DNA of 64,000 nucleotides from Prochlorococcus sp. AG-347-I06 (GTDB lineage: Bacteria > Cyanobacteriota > Cyanobacteriia > PCC-6307 > Cyanobiaceae): positions 1 through 64,000 of the forward strand of contig QCBM01000004.1 of assembly GCA_003281605.1 (NCBI GenBank), given 5' to 3'. The notes beneath the pieces are model-generated. The model saw nothing but the letters and a program-made list of their open reading frames with translations, searched no databases and had not been told where the DNA came from. Position 1 is the first letter of the stretch. Each line of letters starts with the position of its first letter. Shown in pieces: positions 44,623 through 54,037 of this stretch. A program made the translations under genes and the position numbers.

Positions 44623-46148
44623 CTTAAAAATGATTTGAGATTTAAATGTTTATGAAATTCATTCGCAAGATTATCAATAATGAATTGTCTCTTCTCTTTA
44701 TAAGATATTGATTTTTTGTTTAATGTTGGTAGATTTTTACTCTTCCTTATTAAATTAATATAATGCGCTCTCCAACTGTCATTTTCAAAGATTCCATGAA
44801 TATATGTTCCTGCAATAGTTCCTCCTTTATTATTTTCTTTGTACCAACCAAGATCTGAATCTTCAAAAATTGGATTAATCGTTAATGAACTTTGGATGTC
44901 ATCTAATACAGTTTGACCATTATGAATTTCAAATCCATTAATTTCTGATTGGCACGGCCATATAGATTTAGATTTAATTTGACGTGTTAATTTTTTTTTA
45001 AAGAAAGTCGTTTTTAAGGGTAGTAATCCAATACCTTTAATTTTTTGTTCAGAATAATTATTGGAACCCTCTTTAAAATATGGATCTTCAAGTGTAGTCC
45101 CTAACATTTGTAAGCCTCCACATATTCCAATAATATTTCCTTCATTTTTTGAATAGTCCCTTATATCCTTAGATAAACCAGAATTTTCAAGAAATATTTG
45201 ATCTTTAATCGTTTGTTTACTTCCTGGCAGAATGATGAAGTCATACTTACTTAGATTTTGTGATTTTCTAATCCATTCAATAAATATTGTTTCTTCATTT
45301 TCTAGTGGATCAAAATCCGAGAAGTTACTAATAGATGGTAATTTTATAATTCCAACTTTGATTTCAGGATTTTTAGAAAGTGATTTTTTTTCTATTAAAT
45401 CTAAAGAGTCCTCTGGAGGAAATGAATCATTTAACCATGGAATAATTCCAATAACGGGTATTTGAGTGTTATTCTCTATCCATTTCTTCCCATCTTTAAA
45501 TAATGAAAGGTCTCCTCTGAATCTATTTATAATAATTCCCTTAATAAGCTTTTTTTCTTCAGGCTTCATTAATTCAAGAGTACCAATTATTTGTGCGAAT
45601 ACGCCTCCCCTTTCAATATCAGTAACCAAAATGCAATTTGCATTTAAATATTTAGCAACTCTTAAATTAGTCAGATCTCTATGAATCAAATTCATCTCTA
45701 CCGGACTTCCAGCCCCTTCGATAATTAAACGGCAATTCGGATTCCCCTCGTAAATAGACTTTAAACTTTTTTTAATTACTTCCCAGCCTGGAATAAACCA
45801 ATCCTTATAGTAATTTTTTGCGGTGGTGGTCCCTATGCTTTTGCCAAGGTGAATCACCTCGCTTATTGAGTTTCCTTGTGGTTTTAATAAAATGGGATTC
45901 ATCTCTGCAGAGGGATTAATACCACAAGCAAAAGCCTGAAGTGCTTGTGAATATGCCATCTCTCCACCTTCCCAATCAACCCAAGCGTTGTTGCTCATAT
46001 TTTGTCCTTTAAAAGGTATTGGTTCTTCTCCTAAATTTTTAAGAATCCTGCAAATAGCAGTAACCGTTAATGATTTTCCTGCTCCACTGGAAGTACCTAG
46101 GACCATTATTGGTTTCTTTATTTCATGTAAATTTGCTTCTAACTCCAT
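44619..46148 (-). CDS. cobQ: Cobyric acid synthase (adenosylcobyric acid synthase)
   Basis: A 509-residue ATP- and glutamine-dependent amidase that adds four amides to the corrin ring. The N-terminal dethiobiotin-synthetase-like domain has the P-loop GTSSGAGKS (18-26), and KGQNMSNNAWV and EGAGSPVEMNL follow. The C-terminal glutaminase-like domain (about 250-480) has the nucleophile Cys in IIGICGGLQMLG and the His in TYIHGIFEN. All parts are intact, consistent with cobalamin synthesis in Prochlorococcus. No B12 riboswitch was seen in the short leader. Confidence 0.97.
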   Translation of the reverse strand: MELEANLHEIKKPIMVLGTSSGAGKSLTVTAICRILKNLGEEPIPFKGQNMSNNAWVDWEGGEMAYSQALQAFACGINPSAEMNPILLKPQGNSISEVIHLGKSIGTTTAKNYYKDWFIPGWEVIKKSLKSIYEGNPNCRLIIEGAGSPVEMNLIHRDLTNLRVAKYLNANCILVTDIERGGVFAQIIGTLELMKPEEKKLIKGIIINRFRGDLSLFKDGKKWIENNTQIPVIGIIPWLNDSFPPEDSLDLIEKKSLSKNPEIKVGIIKLPSISNFSDFDPLENEETIFIEWIRKSQNLSKYDFIILPGSKQTIKDQIFLENSGLSKDIRDYSKNEGNIIGICGGLQMLGTTLEDPYFKEGSNNYSEQKIKGIGLLPLKTTFFKKKLTRQIKSKSIWPCQSEINGFEIHNGQTVLDDIQSSLTINPIFEDSDLGWYKENNKGGTIAGTYIHGIFENDSWRAHYINLIRKSKNLPTLNKKSISYKEKRQFIIDNLANEFHKHLNLKSFLS

Positions 46149-46214
46149 TAGTAATTTATATTAATTTTAAAATTTATTAATTATTAAATTGAATTATAAT
46201 TTGGTAAAAAATTT

Positions 46215-46826
46215 GTGTTAATTCTAGCCTCTGCTTCTCAATCTAGAAAGAAATTACTAGAAAATTGTCAAATCGAATTTATTCAAATATCAAGTGACTT
46301 TGATGAAACTACTATCCAAGAAAAGAATATATTTAATTTAGCTTTGGAATTATCTTTTCAAAAGGCTAATAGTTTATATGAAAATATTCAGAACATATCA
46401 TTGCCCGAAGAATTGAATTATGGTTCTTTGGAAATACTTGGGTGTGATTCAATTTTTGAATTTAAAGGAGAAGCTTATGGAAAACCATCTAATAAAGAGG
46501 AAGCATTTATTAGATGGAAAAAAATGTCTGGAGAATTTGGATTTTTACATACTGGTCATACTCTAATAATTGGGAATTTTGATTCAACTTCCAAAAATTT
46601 TAAAATCACTGAAATAATAAAAAAAACAATAAGTTCAAGAGTTTATTTTTCTAATTTGGAAGATTGGGAAATCAAGAGTTATATAGATACAAATGAACCT
46701 TTATATTGTGCTGGAGGATTTGCCTTGGAAGGTTTAGGAGGTAAATATATAGAAAAAATAGAGGGTTGTTTCAGTAATGTAATGGGTTTAAGTTTGCCAT
46801 GGCTCAGAAAAAATTTATATAGATAA
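46215..46826 (+). CDS. maf: Maf-like nucleoside triphosphate pyrophosphatase
   Basis: A 203-residue Maf/HAM1-like house-cleaning enzyme that hydrolyses non-canonical or excess dTTP/UTP-type nucleotides. [17 protein letters not shown] is the N-terminal substrate loop; [40 protein letters not shown] and [13 protein letters not shown] are family motifs. The start is GTG at 46215, giving (M)LILAS as usual. Divergent from cobQ. It shares a bidirectional terminator with psbC. Confidence 0.94.
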   Translation: MLILASASQSRKKLLENCQIEFIQISSDFDETTIQEKNIFNLALELSFQKANSLYENIQNISLPEELNYGSLEILGCDSIFEFKGEAYGKPSNKEEAFIRWKKMSGEFGFLHTGHTLIIGNFDSTSKNFKITEIIKKTISSRVYFSNLEDWEIKSYIDTNEPLYCAGGFALEGLGGKYIEKIEGCFSNVMGLSLPWLRKNLYR

Positions 46827-46837
46827 TAAAATTGACC

Positions 46838-46871
46838 AAAAAAAAACCCTATCTAAAAATAGGGCTTTTTT
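46838..46871. terminator. Bidirectional intrinsic terminator between maf and psbC
   Basis: CCCTAT (46847-46852) pairs with ATAGGG (46859-46864) around CTAAAA. A-tracts on the left and T-tracts on the right make it functional in both directions. It ends psbD-psbC on the minus strand and maf on the plus strand. Confidence 0.85.
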
Positions 46872-46885
46872 AGTTGAGATAGAAA

Positions 46886-48268
46886 TTAATCTAAATCAGG
46901 CATTTCTAGAGCTGGTTCACTCTTTCTGTCGATTCCTTTTTCGAAACCAGCAGCGGCTGCTCTAGCACGTCCAGCATGCCAAAGATGACCGATGAATGTA
47001 AACCATCCTAGGAAGAATTGAGCTGCAGCTAACCACTGTCTTAAGTTAACGAAGTTAACAGCATTAGGCTCTGTAATGATTCCACCAACAGAGTTGATAG
47101 AAGCGTTAGGAGCATGAGTCATATATTCAGCAGCTCTTCTTACCTGCCAAGGCTGAATATCATTCTGGATTTTCTCAAGGCTCAATCCGTTAGGTCCTCT
47201 TAAAGGCTCTAACCATGGGCCTCTGAAATCCCAAAATCTCATTGTTTCACCACCAAATATAATTTCACCAGTAGGAGATCTCATGAGATACTTACCTAGA
47301 CCAGTTGGTCCCATTGTTGAACCTACGTTAGCTCCAATTCTTTGATCTCTCACAAGGAAAGTAAAGCTTTGAGCCTGTGAAGCTTCAGCATTTGTTGGAC
47401 CATAAAACTCTGAAGGGTAAGCAGTGTTATTAAACCAGATGAATGTTGAAGCAATAAAACTTGCCACACAAATTCCACCTAAAGCATAACTTAATAGTCC
47501 TTCACCATTCCAAATGAATGCTCTTCTAGCCCATCCAAAAGGTTTGGTAAATATATGGAAAAGACCACCAATTATTGCGGTAATTCCAACATATACGTGA
47601 CCACCAACTATATCCTCTATGGAGTTAACACCGATTATTGAACCAGCTCCACCCCAAGGAGACCTAAATAGATAACCAAGTATTACTCTTGGATCTAAGG
47701 TAGGGCTGACTAACCTAACTTCTCCACCACCAGGTGCCCATGTATCATAAGCTCCTCCGATGAACATCCAATCAAAAACGAAAAATAATGCCCCAACGCC
47801 TAATACTATTAGGTGATAACCCAAGATATTAGTCATTTGATTCTTATCTCTCCAGTCTGTTGAAAAGAAAGGGAAATCTTGCTCAAGTTTTTCTGGACCA
47901 GCTAAGGAATGATAGATACCACCAAATCCTAAAACTGCAGAGGAAATTAAATGCATCACACCAGCAACAAAGAATGGGTATACATCAGTAACTTCTCCAC
48001 CAGGTCCAATTCCAAAACCAAACATTGCAACGTGAGGCATACAAATTAAGCCTTGTTCCCACATTGGTTTATCAAATGTGAAATGGCTTACTTCGAATAA
48101 CATCATTGCACCGGCCCAAAAAACAATTAGTCCAGTGTGTGCAATGTGAGCACCGAGTAAACGGCCAGATAAATTAATTAATCTGGCGTTACCTACATAC
48201 CAAGCATAACCAGTTTCTTCAATACTCTGGTTAGGTGCTCTGAGTAAACTATTAAAGGGCGTTTCCAC
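46886..48268 (-). CDS. psbC: Photosystem II CP43 protein
   Basis: A 460-residue core antenna of photosystem II with six transmembrane helices and the large lumenal loop (about 280-410, including [24 protein letters not shown], whose Arg approaches the Mn cluster). The start chosen is GTG at 48268, reading [36 protein letters not shown] longer frame starts at ATG 48295, but the GTG inside psbD is the family's known start. It overlaps psbD by 17 bases, so translation is coupled. The terminator follows 14 bases after the stop. Confidence 0.98.
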   Translation of the reverse strand: METPFNSLLRAPNQSIEETGYAWYVGNARLINLSGRLLGAHIAHTGLIVFWAGAMMLFEVSHFTFDKPMWEQGLICMPHVAMFGFGIGPGGEVTDVYPFFVAGVMHLISSAVLGFGGIYHSLAGPEKLEQDFPFFSTDWRDKNQMTNILGYHLIVLGVGALFFVFDWMFIGGAYDTWAPGGGEVRLVSPTLDPRVILGYLFRSPWGGAGSIIGVNSIEDIVGGHVYVGITAIIGGLFHIFTKPFGWARRAFIWNGEGLLSYALGGICVASFIASTFIWFNNTAYPSEFYGPTNAEASQAQSFTFLVRDQRIGANVGSTMGPTGLGKYLMRSPTGEIIFGGETMRFWDFRGPWLEPLRGPNGLSLEKIQNDIQPWQVRRAAEYMTHAPNASINSVGGIITEPNAVNFVNLRQWLAAAQFFLGWFTFIGHLWHAGRARAAAAGFEKGIDRKSEPALEMPDLD

Positions 48269-49328
48269 GTGGTAGAACCTCCTCAGGGAATACAAAGTTT
48301 TCGTGTGGTTGATCCACAGAAGACATCCATGCTCTCATACCTTCGTTCAAAAGTATATTTTTTGTATAGAAAGTTTCAAATTCTGGATCTTCTGCAGCAC
48401 GAATTTCTTGGCTTACAAAGTCATAAGCTCTTAAATTTAGTGCTAATCCGACAATACCAATTGAAGATGTCCACATACCCATAACAGGTACAAAAAGCAT
48501 CAAGAAGTGTAAGAAACGTTTGTTTGAGAAAGCAATACCGAAGATTTGACTCCAGAATCTATTCGCTGTAATCATTGAATAAGTTTCTTCTTCTTGTGTT
48601 GGATCGAAAGCTCTAAATGTTGAACTTTGAACCTTACCATCTGTATAAATACTTGTATCTTCATACAAAGTGTTCTGTACTGTAGCTCCATGAATAGCGC
48701 AAAGTAGAGCACCACCTAGAATTCCAGCTACTCCCATCATGTGGAATGGATTTAAAGTAATATTGTGAAAACCTTGAATAAACAGAATATAACGGAAGAT
48801 TGCTGCTACACCGAATGAAGGCGCGAAGAACCAACTATGCTGTCCTAAAGGATAAATAAGGAAAATACTTGTAAATACTGCAATAACAGCTGAGAAAGCT
48901 AATGCGTTGTAAGGTCTAATTCCTACAAGTCCAGCAATTTCAAACTGACGAAGCATAAAACCAATAAGGCCAAATACTCCATGTAATGCAACGAAGTTCC
49001 AAAGACCACCAAGTTGTAGCCATCTTACGAAACTACCTTGGGCTTCAGGACCCCATAAAAATAGAAGACTGTGTCCCATGGCATCACCAGGGGTACTTAC
49101 AGCTGCTGTTAAAAAGTTACAACCTTCAAGGTATGAGCTTGCAACTCCGTGTGTGTACCAAGAGGTAACAAATGTTGTTCCGACGAACCAACCACCTATA
49201 GCAAGATATGCACAAGGAAGTAGAAGTAGTCCGGACCAACCAATAAATACAAAGCGGTCGCGCTTCAACCAATCATCGAGGACATCAAACCATCCTCTCT
49301 GTGGGGCGCTACCAACTGCGATCGTCAT
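48252..49328 (-). CDS. psbD: Photosystem II reaction centre D2 protein
   Basis: A 358-residue five-helix protein that binds half of the special pair, QA and the non-heme iron. [104 protein letters not shown] and the C-terminal [15 protein letters not shown] are near-invariant. First gene of the psbDC operon, divergent from ycf4 over a spacer of 184 bases that must hold both promoters. Confidence 0.99.
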   Translation of the reverse strand: MTIAVGSAPQRGWFDVLDDWLKRDRFVFIGWSGLLLLPCAYLAIGGWFVGTTFVTSWYTHGVASSYLEGCNFLTAAVSTPGDAMGHSLLFLWGPEAQGSFVRWLQLGGLWNFVALHGVFGLIGFMLRQFEIAGLVGIRPYNALAFSAVIAVFTSIFLIYPLGQHSWFFAPSFGVAAIFRYILFIQGFHNITLNPFHMMGVAGILGGALLCAIHGATVQNTLYEDTSIYTDGKVQSSTFRAFDPTQEEETYSMITANRFWSQIFGIAFSNKRFLHFLMLFVPVMGMWTSSIGIVGLALNLRAYDFVSQEIRAAEDPEFETFYTKNILLNEGMRAWMSSVDQPHENFVFPEEVLPRGNAL

Positions 49329-49512
49329 GAGAAATCGTTTTTTAGCTTCGGGATACGCAGTGACTGTAACAAAGATTGAGAGTAATGTGGGGAAATATTT
49401 GTATATCTGAAATGCCTTGTAAAGCTTTCCTGACTTTTTTATTAAAAATTAGGTAAAAATACTCCCTTAGTTTGTTAAATTATCTGGATTAGGCTCTAAA
49501 AAAAGTATAAAA

Positions 49513-50070
49513 ATGAATTCAGACCTCACGTCTTTCGATAAAATCGAACAAAAAATTGGTGGATCAAGAAAAATTTCAAATTACATTATTGGAGGAATGC
49601 TAACTATTGGAGGTATTGGTTTTCTATTGGCCTCTATTTCTAGTTATTTAGGAAAAGATCTTTTACCTCTTGGAAATCCTTCAACTTTGTTATTTATACC
49701 TCAAGGCATAATAATGGGGGCATATGGAGTAATAGCTAATTTATTAAATATTTATTTATGGTATTTGGTTTATATAAACTTTGGTTCAGGAAGTAATTCT
49801 TTTGACAAATCATCAAAATCTGTAGAAATAAAAAGAAAAGGATTATTTAAAGATATTGAAGTAAAATTAAATTTCGACGAAATTAAATCAGTTAAATTGG
49901 ATATAAGTGAAGGTTTTAATCCTAGAAGAAGAATTGCCTTAGTACTCAAAGGTAGAAAAAAACCTCTACCTTTAAGCGGTGCAGGTGAACTTAAACCACT
50001 GCTTCAAGTTGAAGAAGAAGGTGCTCGTCTGGCTAAATTTTTGGATGTTAATTTGGAGGGCTTAAAATAA
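49513..50070 (+). CDS. ycf4: Photosystem I assembly protein Ycf4
   Basis: A 185-residue protein with two transmembrane helices near the N-terminus (SNYIIGGMLTIGGIGFLLASISSYLG and GIIMGAYGVIANLLNIYLWYLVYIN). A soluble C-terminal domain follows with VEIKRKGLFKDIEVKLNFDEIKSVKLDISEGFNPRRRIALVLKGRKKPLPL. It assists assembly of photosystem I in the thylakoid. Its TAA stop overlaps the proposed start of the following cyclophilin gene (ATAA). Confidence 0.96.
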   Translation: MNSDLTSFDKIEQKIGGSRKISNYIIGGMLTIGGIGFLLASISSYLGKDLLPLGNPSTLLFIPQGIIMGAYGVIANLLNIYLWYLVYINFGSGSNSFDKSSKSVEIKRKGLFKDIEVKLNFDEIKSVKLDISEGFNPRRRIALVLKGRKKPLPLSGAGELKPLLQVEEEGARLAKFLDVNLEGLK

Positions 50071-50723
50071 GAAAAAATTATTTTATAAGAACTTTATTCT
50101 TTATACAGGTTTTGTTTTTGTTGCAAGCTTGTAGTTATAAAAATAAGGTTGATTCAAAATATTACTGCCAAAAACTTAAATTAAGTTGTATTCAGAATAA
50201 TAAAATAGTAAATTTTAAAACTACTAAAGGTGATTTTGAAGTTGAATTATTTGGTAAAGATAACCCAGTAACGGTATCTAACTTTCTGGAAAACATAGAC
50301 AAAAACATTTACGTAAATCAAAAATTTTATAAAATATTAAATCTTACCCAAATCATTTTTATACATGGTGGGATTAATCCAGAAAATAAACTTTATATTG
50401 AACGAAATCAAAACCTGAATAAGAGAAGTGCATCAATACCTTTAGAGATAAAATTCAAAGATGAAATTAAACCAAGATATAACTATCAAATAAAAAATCC
50501 TAATGAAATTAAAAATTTAGTTAATACTTTTGAGAGTGGTTCAATCGCTATGGTTAAGAGCGGTAAGAATAAGACTTCATCTACTGAATTTTTTTTTGTA
50601 ACTAGTAAGATCCCAGAACTAGATGGAAGATATTCGATTTTTGGAAAGATAATTAAAGGATTAGATGTACTTAAGAAAATAAATAAAGAAGACTATATCA
50701 AGGCAGTGCAGATATCTAATTAA
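50067..50723 (+). CDS. Cyclophilin-type peptidyl-prolyl isomerase lipoprotein, apparent AUA start
   Basis: A cyclophilin domain ([43 protein letters not shown] ... [48 protein letters not shown]) follows a lipoprotein signal peptide ending LFLLQACSY. The only standard start, TTG 50112, leaves four residues before that Cys, too few. The frame is open upstream and encodes [26 protein letters not shown] at 50067 is preceded by GGAGGG at 50055-50060 and overlaps the ycf4 stop as ATAA, as if an ancestral ATGA had mutated. A conventional call would start at 50112. The product would be a membrane-anchored periplasmic or lumenal isomerase. Confidence 0.78.
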   Translation: MRKNYFIRTLFFIQVLFLLQACSYKNKVDSKYYCQKLKLSCIQNNKIVNFKTTKGDFEVELFGKDNPVTVSNFLENIDKNIYVNQKFYKILNLTQIIFIHGGINPENKLYIERNQNLNKRSASIPLEIKFKDEIKPRYNYQIKNPNEIKNLVNTFESGSIAMVKSGKNKTSSTEFFFVTSKIPELDGRYSIFGKIIKGLDVLKKINKEDYIKAVQISN

Positions 50724-51244
50724 ATTTCTAAAGAATATTTGTTTATTTTCAACATTTCTGTATTAACTCCTGAAGAGCGTTTAAGAGCTACCTTACCAGT
50801 CCTAGCTATTTCAAGGATGCCGTATGGCTCGAGTAATTTCTCTAAAGCAACTAACTTCCCAGGATCTCCAACTACCTCAAGAGTTAAGGCCATATCTGAT
50901 ACATCAACAACTTTTGCACGGAAAATCTGCACTATATCAAGAATATTACTCCTGGTATCTTCTTTCGATGAAACTTTTAGTAACATCAATTCCCTCTCAA
51001 CAGCTGCGAGATTAGTAAAATCTACAACTCCTAGAACATTAAATAACTTATTAAGTTGCTTAGTCATTTGTTGAAGAGTTTCATCATCACCCTCTACTAC
51101 CATTGTTAATCTTGAAATTCCTTTAGATTCTGCAGGTCCTACTGCAAGGCTGTCTATGTTGAATCCCCTTCTGGCAAAGAGACCTGAGATTCTACTCAAG
51201 GCTCCAGATTCGTCTTCTACAAGAACTGATAATGTATGTTTCAT
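50720..51244 (-). CDS. ilvN: Acetolactate synthase small (regulatory) subunit
   Basis: A 174-residue regulator of branched-chain amino-acid synthesis. An N-terminal ACT domain ([51 protein letters not shown]) binds valine, and a C-terminal domain (VREL-like [13 protein letters not shown] through [12 protein letters not shown]) completes the IlvH/IlvN form. Also called ilvH. It converges on the cyclophilin gene with a 4-base overlap and follows the hydrolase gene by 3 bases. Confidence 0.97.
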   Translation of the reverse strand: MKHTLSVLVEDESGALSRISGLFARRGFNIDSLAVGPAESKGISRLTMVVEGDDETLQQMTKQLNKLFNVLGVVDFTNLAAVERELMLLKVSSKEDTRSNILDIVQIFRAKVVDVSDMALTLEVVGDPGKLVALEKLLEPYGILEIARTGKVALKRSSGVNTEMLKINKYSLEI

Positions 51245-51247
51245 ATT

Positions 51248-52189
51248 TTAAAAGGTTTTTAAATCCCTAATCCATTCATAAGAAATTCTATTGAATATCG
51301 AAGGATCTTCATCATGAATACAATGGCCTGAATTGGATACTATTTTTAATTTTACCCATCTATGGAAATTTGCAATCTTTTTACCAATAAACAAAGGTAT
51401 GAAATTATCTTTTTCTCCCCAAATCAATAAAAAAGGAACTTTTTTTGAGGCGCTAAGTTTTTTCAACAGGTAAGGAGCTTGAAATTTTTCATCTCTTGAA
51501 GACATTCCAATACACATTGCTCTTAATGATCTAGCTGAAGTTTTCCTTAAAACTGGTTTTGTCACCAAATCTATTAGTTCGCGATCAATATTCTCTTTTT
51601 TGAAATAGGCAGAATTTAGTCCCAGTTTTATAACCCCCAATTTGGTTATTAAAAATAAAATAATCTCCAGAGGGAAAAAAATAAAAAATATTCTTATTAA
51701 CCTATCTTGAAATTTTTTAAATGATGATTTTTTTGTTATGGACTTTTTATTTTCTTGAATTTGATCTGGCAGCGGGGATGCAATAACTGTTGCAATCTGA
51801 TCCTCTAATGAAACAGCACATGTTAAAGCAACTAGTGAACCTAAGGAATTACCAATAAGAATTACTTTCCCAGAATTCTTGGGCCTTATCACCTGTGCGA
51901 TAAAATCTTTCACTTGATTAGACCAAATCTCATTATTTAATCTTCCAATTTGTCTTATCCCTGGTTGGTCTGAATCTCCAAAACCAATTAAATCCAAAGA
52001 ATATGAGGCACAATTCCTTTTCGCAAAATATCCTAAATTGTTTCTCCAATGTTTTCTACTGGCGCCAAATCCGTGGAGAAAAATAATTGGAATTTCATTA
52101 TCTTCGCCTGTAACACTCCAACAAATTTTAAAACCTTTCCAATTCCAGTAATTGGGAAAGTTTATATTTTCTTTGATATTATTATTCAT
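51248..52189 (-). CDS. Alpha/beta-fold hydrolase
   Basis: A 313-residue hydrolase. The oxyanion segment is IFLHGFGASRKHWRNN, the nucleophile Ser is in [12 protein letters not shown], the acid is in LIWGEKDNFIPL and the base His is in SNSGHCIHDEDP. A lid-like insertion with a hydrophobic helix (RIFFIFFPLEIILFLITKLG) suggests membrane association. Substrate unknown. Upstream of ilvN on the same strand and divergent from petM. Confidence 0.85.
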   Translation of the reverse strand: MNNNIKENINFPNYWNWKGFKICWSVTGEDNEIPIIFLHGFGASRKHWRNNLGYFAKRNCASYSLDLIGFGDSDQPGIRQIGRLNNEIWSNQVKDFIAQVIRPKNSGKVILIGNSLGSLVALTCAVSLEDQIATVIASPLPDQIQENKKSITKKSSFKKFQDRLIRIFFIFFPLEIILFLITKLGVIKLGLNSAYFKKENIDRELIDLVTKPVLRKTSARSLRAMCIGMSSRDEKFQAPYLLKKLSASKKVPFLLIWGEKDNFIPLFIGKKIANFHRWVKLKIVSNSGHCIHDEDPSIFNRISYEWIRDLKTF

Positions 52190-52282
52190 TTATTCAAAAA
52201 TTTTCAAGATATTTGCATTATCTACTTTTTTTACAAATAAATGTATATTTAATGTAAATTATAGTAACCACTAAATTTTACT

Positions 52283-52381
52283 ATGGCTAAGGAAATTTTT
52301 AGTATTGCGGCAGTTTTTTGGATACTTATACCAATTGGATTGATTGGTGGTGCTTTGTTATTAAAGTTTCAGGGAGATTGA
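52283..52381 (+). CDS. petM: Cytochrome b6-f complex subunit PetM
   Basis: A 32-residue single-helix protein read directly: [20 protein letters not shown] then [12 protein letters not shown]. The helix spans about residues 5-27. This matches PetM (subunit VII), which stabilises the b6-f complex at the thylakoid membrane. A TATAGT -10-like box lies at 52260-52265, 18 bases upstream of the ATG. Confidence 0.96.
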   Translation: MAKEIFSIAAVFWILIPIGLIGGALLLKFQGD

Positions 52382-52438
52382 TTCTCACGAATACATTACA
52401 ATTTGAGTTATGTTCTAAAAGTTAAGTAAATCTTAAAT

Positions 52439-53401
52439 ATGAAGATTCTTTTAGTAGGAGCGACAGGGACACTTGGTAGACAAATAGCAAAGCAAGCTAT
52501 AGAAGATGGACATGAAGTTAGATGCTTTGTAAGAAACCCAAGAAAAGCTTCCTTTCTTCAAGAGTGGGGTTGTGAACTAACAAAAGGTAATTTATTGAAT
52601 TCTTCTGATATTGAATATGCATTACAAGATATTGAAGTTGTTATCGATGCTGCTACAAGTAAACCAGATGATCCTAAAAGTATTTATGAAATTGATTGGG
52701 ATGGAAAAGTTAACTTGTTCAATGCTTGTGAATCTTTAAATGTAAAAAGAGTAATATTCCTTTCAATTCTTTTAACAGAAAAATTTAGAAATGTTCCATT
52801 AATGGACATTAAATATTGTACTGAAAAACTTCTTGAGAAATCTGATCTAGAATATACAATTTTCAAATGTGCAGCTTTTATGCAAGGAGTTATAGGTCAA
52901 TTTGCTATCCCAATTTTAGATAGTCAAGCAGTATGGATGAGTGGAAGTCCAACTAAAATCGCATATATGAATACTCAAGATATGGCAAAAGTTATTGTCG
53001 CAGCTATTAATAATCCAAAAACACATAAAACATCATTGCCTTTGGTTGGTCCCAAAGCATGGGATTCAAACGAAGTCATATCCTTATGTGAAAAATTTAG
53101 TGAAAAGAAGGCTAAAATTTTTAGGGTTTCACCTTTTTTGATTAGTGTCACTCAAAAGGTAGTTTCTTTTTTCCAAGACTCTTTAAATGTTGCTGAAAGA
53201 TTGGCTTTCGCTGAAGTAACTAGTAGTGGTCAATCATTAGATGCTGACATGAGCAAAACTTACGAAATATTAGAACTTAAAAAAGAAGATATGACCTCAT
53301 TAGAGAGCTATTTAAAGGAGTACTACCAACAAATTCTTAAGAGATTAAGGGAAATGGAAGCAGATCTAAATATAGAAGAAAAAAAGAGATTACCTTTTTA
53401 A
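52439..53401 (+). CDS. ycf39: NAD(P)-binding NmrA-like protein Ycf39
   Basis: A 320-residue atypical SDR. The cofactor loop is LVGATGTLGRQIAKQAI at 4-20, the YxxxK motif is absent as in Ycf39/HCF244, and KYCTEKLLEKSDLEYTIFKCAAFMQGV and PLVGPKAWDSNEVISLCEKFS are typical. The C-terminal helix region (SLESYLKEYYQQILKRLREM) is full length. Ycf39 works with high-light-inducible proteins to deliver chlorophyll to nascent D1. Just after petM on the same strand. Confidence 0.94.
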   Translation: MKILLVGATGTLGRQIAKQAIEDGHEVRCFVRNPRKASFLQEWGCELTKGNLLNSSDIEYALQDIEVVIDAATSKPDDPKSIYEIDWDGKVNLFNACESLNVKRVIFLSILLTEKFRNVPLMDIKYCTEKLLEKSDLEYTIFKCAAFMQGVIGQFAIPILDSQAVWMSGSPTKIAYMNTQDMAKVIVAAINNPKTHKTSLPLVGPKAWDSNEVISLCEKFSEKKAKIFRVSPFLISVTQKVVSFFQDSLNVAERLAFAEVTSSGQSLDADMSKTYEILELKKEDMTSLESYLKEYYQQILKRLREMEADLNIEEKKRLPF

Positions 53402-53456
53402 CGTTGCAATTTTAGAGATACATAGTATATTTGTACTATACAAATATTGCTAACCT

Positions 53457-53669
53457 ATGTCTGTTTCTAAATCTAAAAATCTTGAACGAAAACTAGATAA
53501 TTTTGCAAAAGAAGCAAAAAATGAATTGAATAATGTTTGTGGATCTTCATTGTGGGAAAGTCTTGGCTTTGTTTTTTTTGATCAATTAGAAGATTCTGAA
53601 AAAATTGCTAAAGCCAATTTTTACTATGGTCAACTTCAAATAATAAATGAAATTAAATTTTCAATTTGA
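53457..53669 (+). CDS. Small protein (70 aa), function unknown
   Basis: A charged, probably helical N-terminal half (SVSKSKNLERKLDNFAKEAKNELNNVCGSSLW) is followed by ESLGFVFFDQLEDSEKIAKANFYYGQLQIINEIKFSI. No membrane span or known motif. It lies between ycf39 and infA on the same strand; a TACTATA-containing stretch (53432-53441) before it may be a promoter. Confidence 0.55.
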   Translation: MSVSKSKNLERKLDNFAKEAKNELNNVCGSSLWESLGFVFFDQLEDSEKIAKANFYYGQLQIINEIKFSI

Positions 53670-53761
53670 ATTGTATTAATTATTTTTACGTATGTAATTT
53701 TTCTTAAATCAATTTTGGCCAATCTTTTTCTGATAATATGAACTTAGTAAATAATTAATTA

Positions 53762-54028
53762 ATGATTGAAACTTCAGGTGTAATAGAAAAAGAACAGGGT
53801 AATGGATTTTATTTGGTTACCTTAGAACAACCTGAAGGGCATCAATGTTTATGTAGAGCTGCGGGTAAATTGACTAAATTTAGAATTAAATTATTAGCTG
53901 GAGACAAAGTATTAGTTGAGATAAGTCCTTATGATCTTTCCAGAGGGAGGATAACTTATAGAGAAAGAAATGCAGGGGGTGCTAGACCTACAACTAATAA
54001 AAATAATCCGAAGAGGAATAATAAGTAA
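53762..54028 (+). CDS. infA: Translation initiation factor IF-1 with basic C-terminal tail
   Basis: An 88-residue protein. Residues 1-70 are the IF-1 S1/OB domain (MIETSGVIEKEQGNGFYLVTLEQPEGHQCLCRAAGKLTKFRIKLLAGDKVLVEISPYDLSRGRITYRER). About 18 residues follow (NAGGARPTTNKNNPKRNNK) that are basic and Asn rich, absent from the usual 72-residue IF-1. It stands alone, not in the ribosomal-protein operon, so it may be a second, divergent IF-1-like copy. Confidence 0.85.
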   Translation: MIETSGVIEKEQGNGFYLVTLEQPEGHQCLCRAAGKLTKFRIKLLAGDKVLVEISPYDLSRGRITYRERNAGGARPTTNKNNPKRNNK

Positions 54029-54037
54029 AAAGTTGTT

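Noticed and set aside
44354-44638. Plus-strand frame opposite the ferredoxin gene
   Set aside because: Shadow of the ferredoxin gene, which has four well-placed cysteines.
46886-48295. psbC starting at ATG 48295
   Set aside because: The extra nine residues come from psbD sequence in another frame; the GTG at 48268 is the established psbC start.
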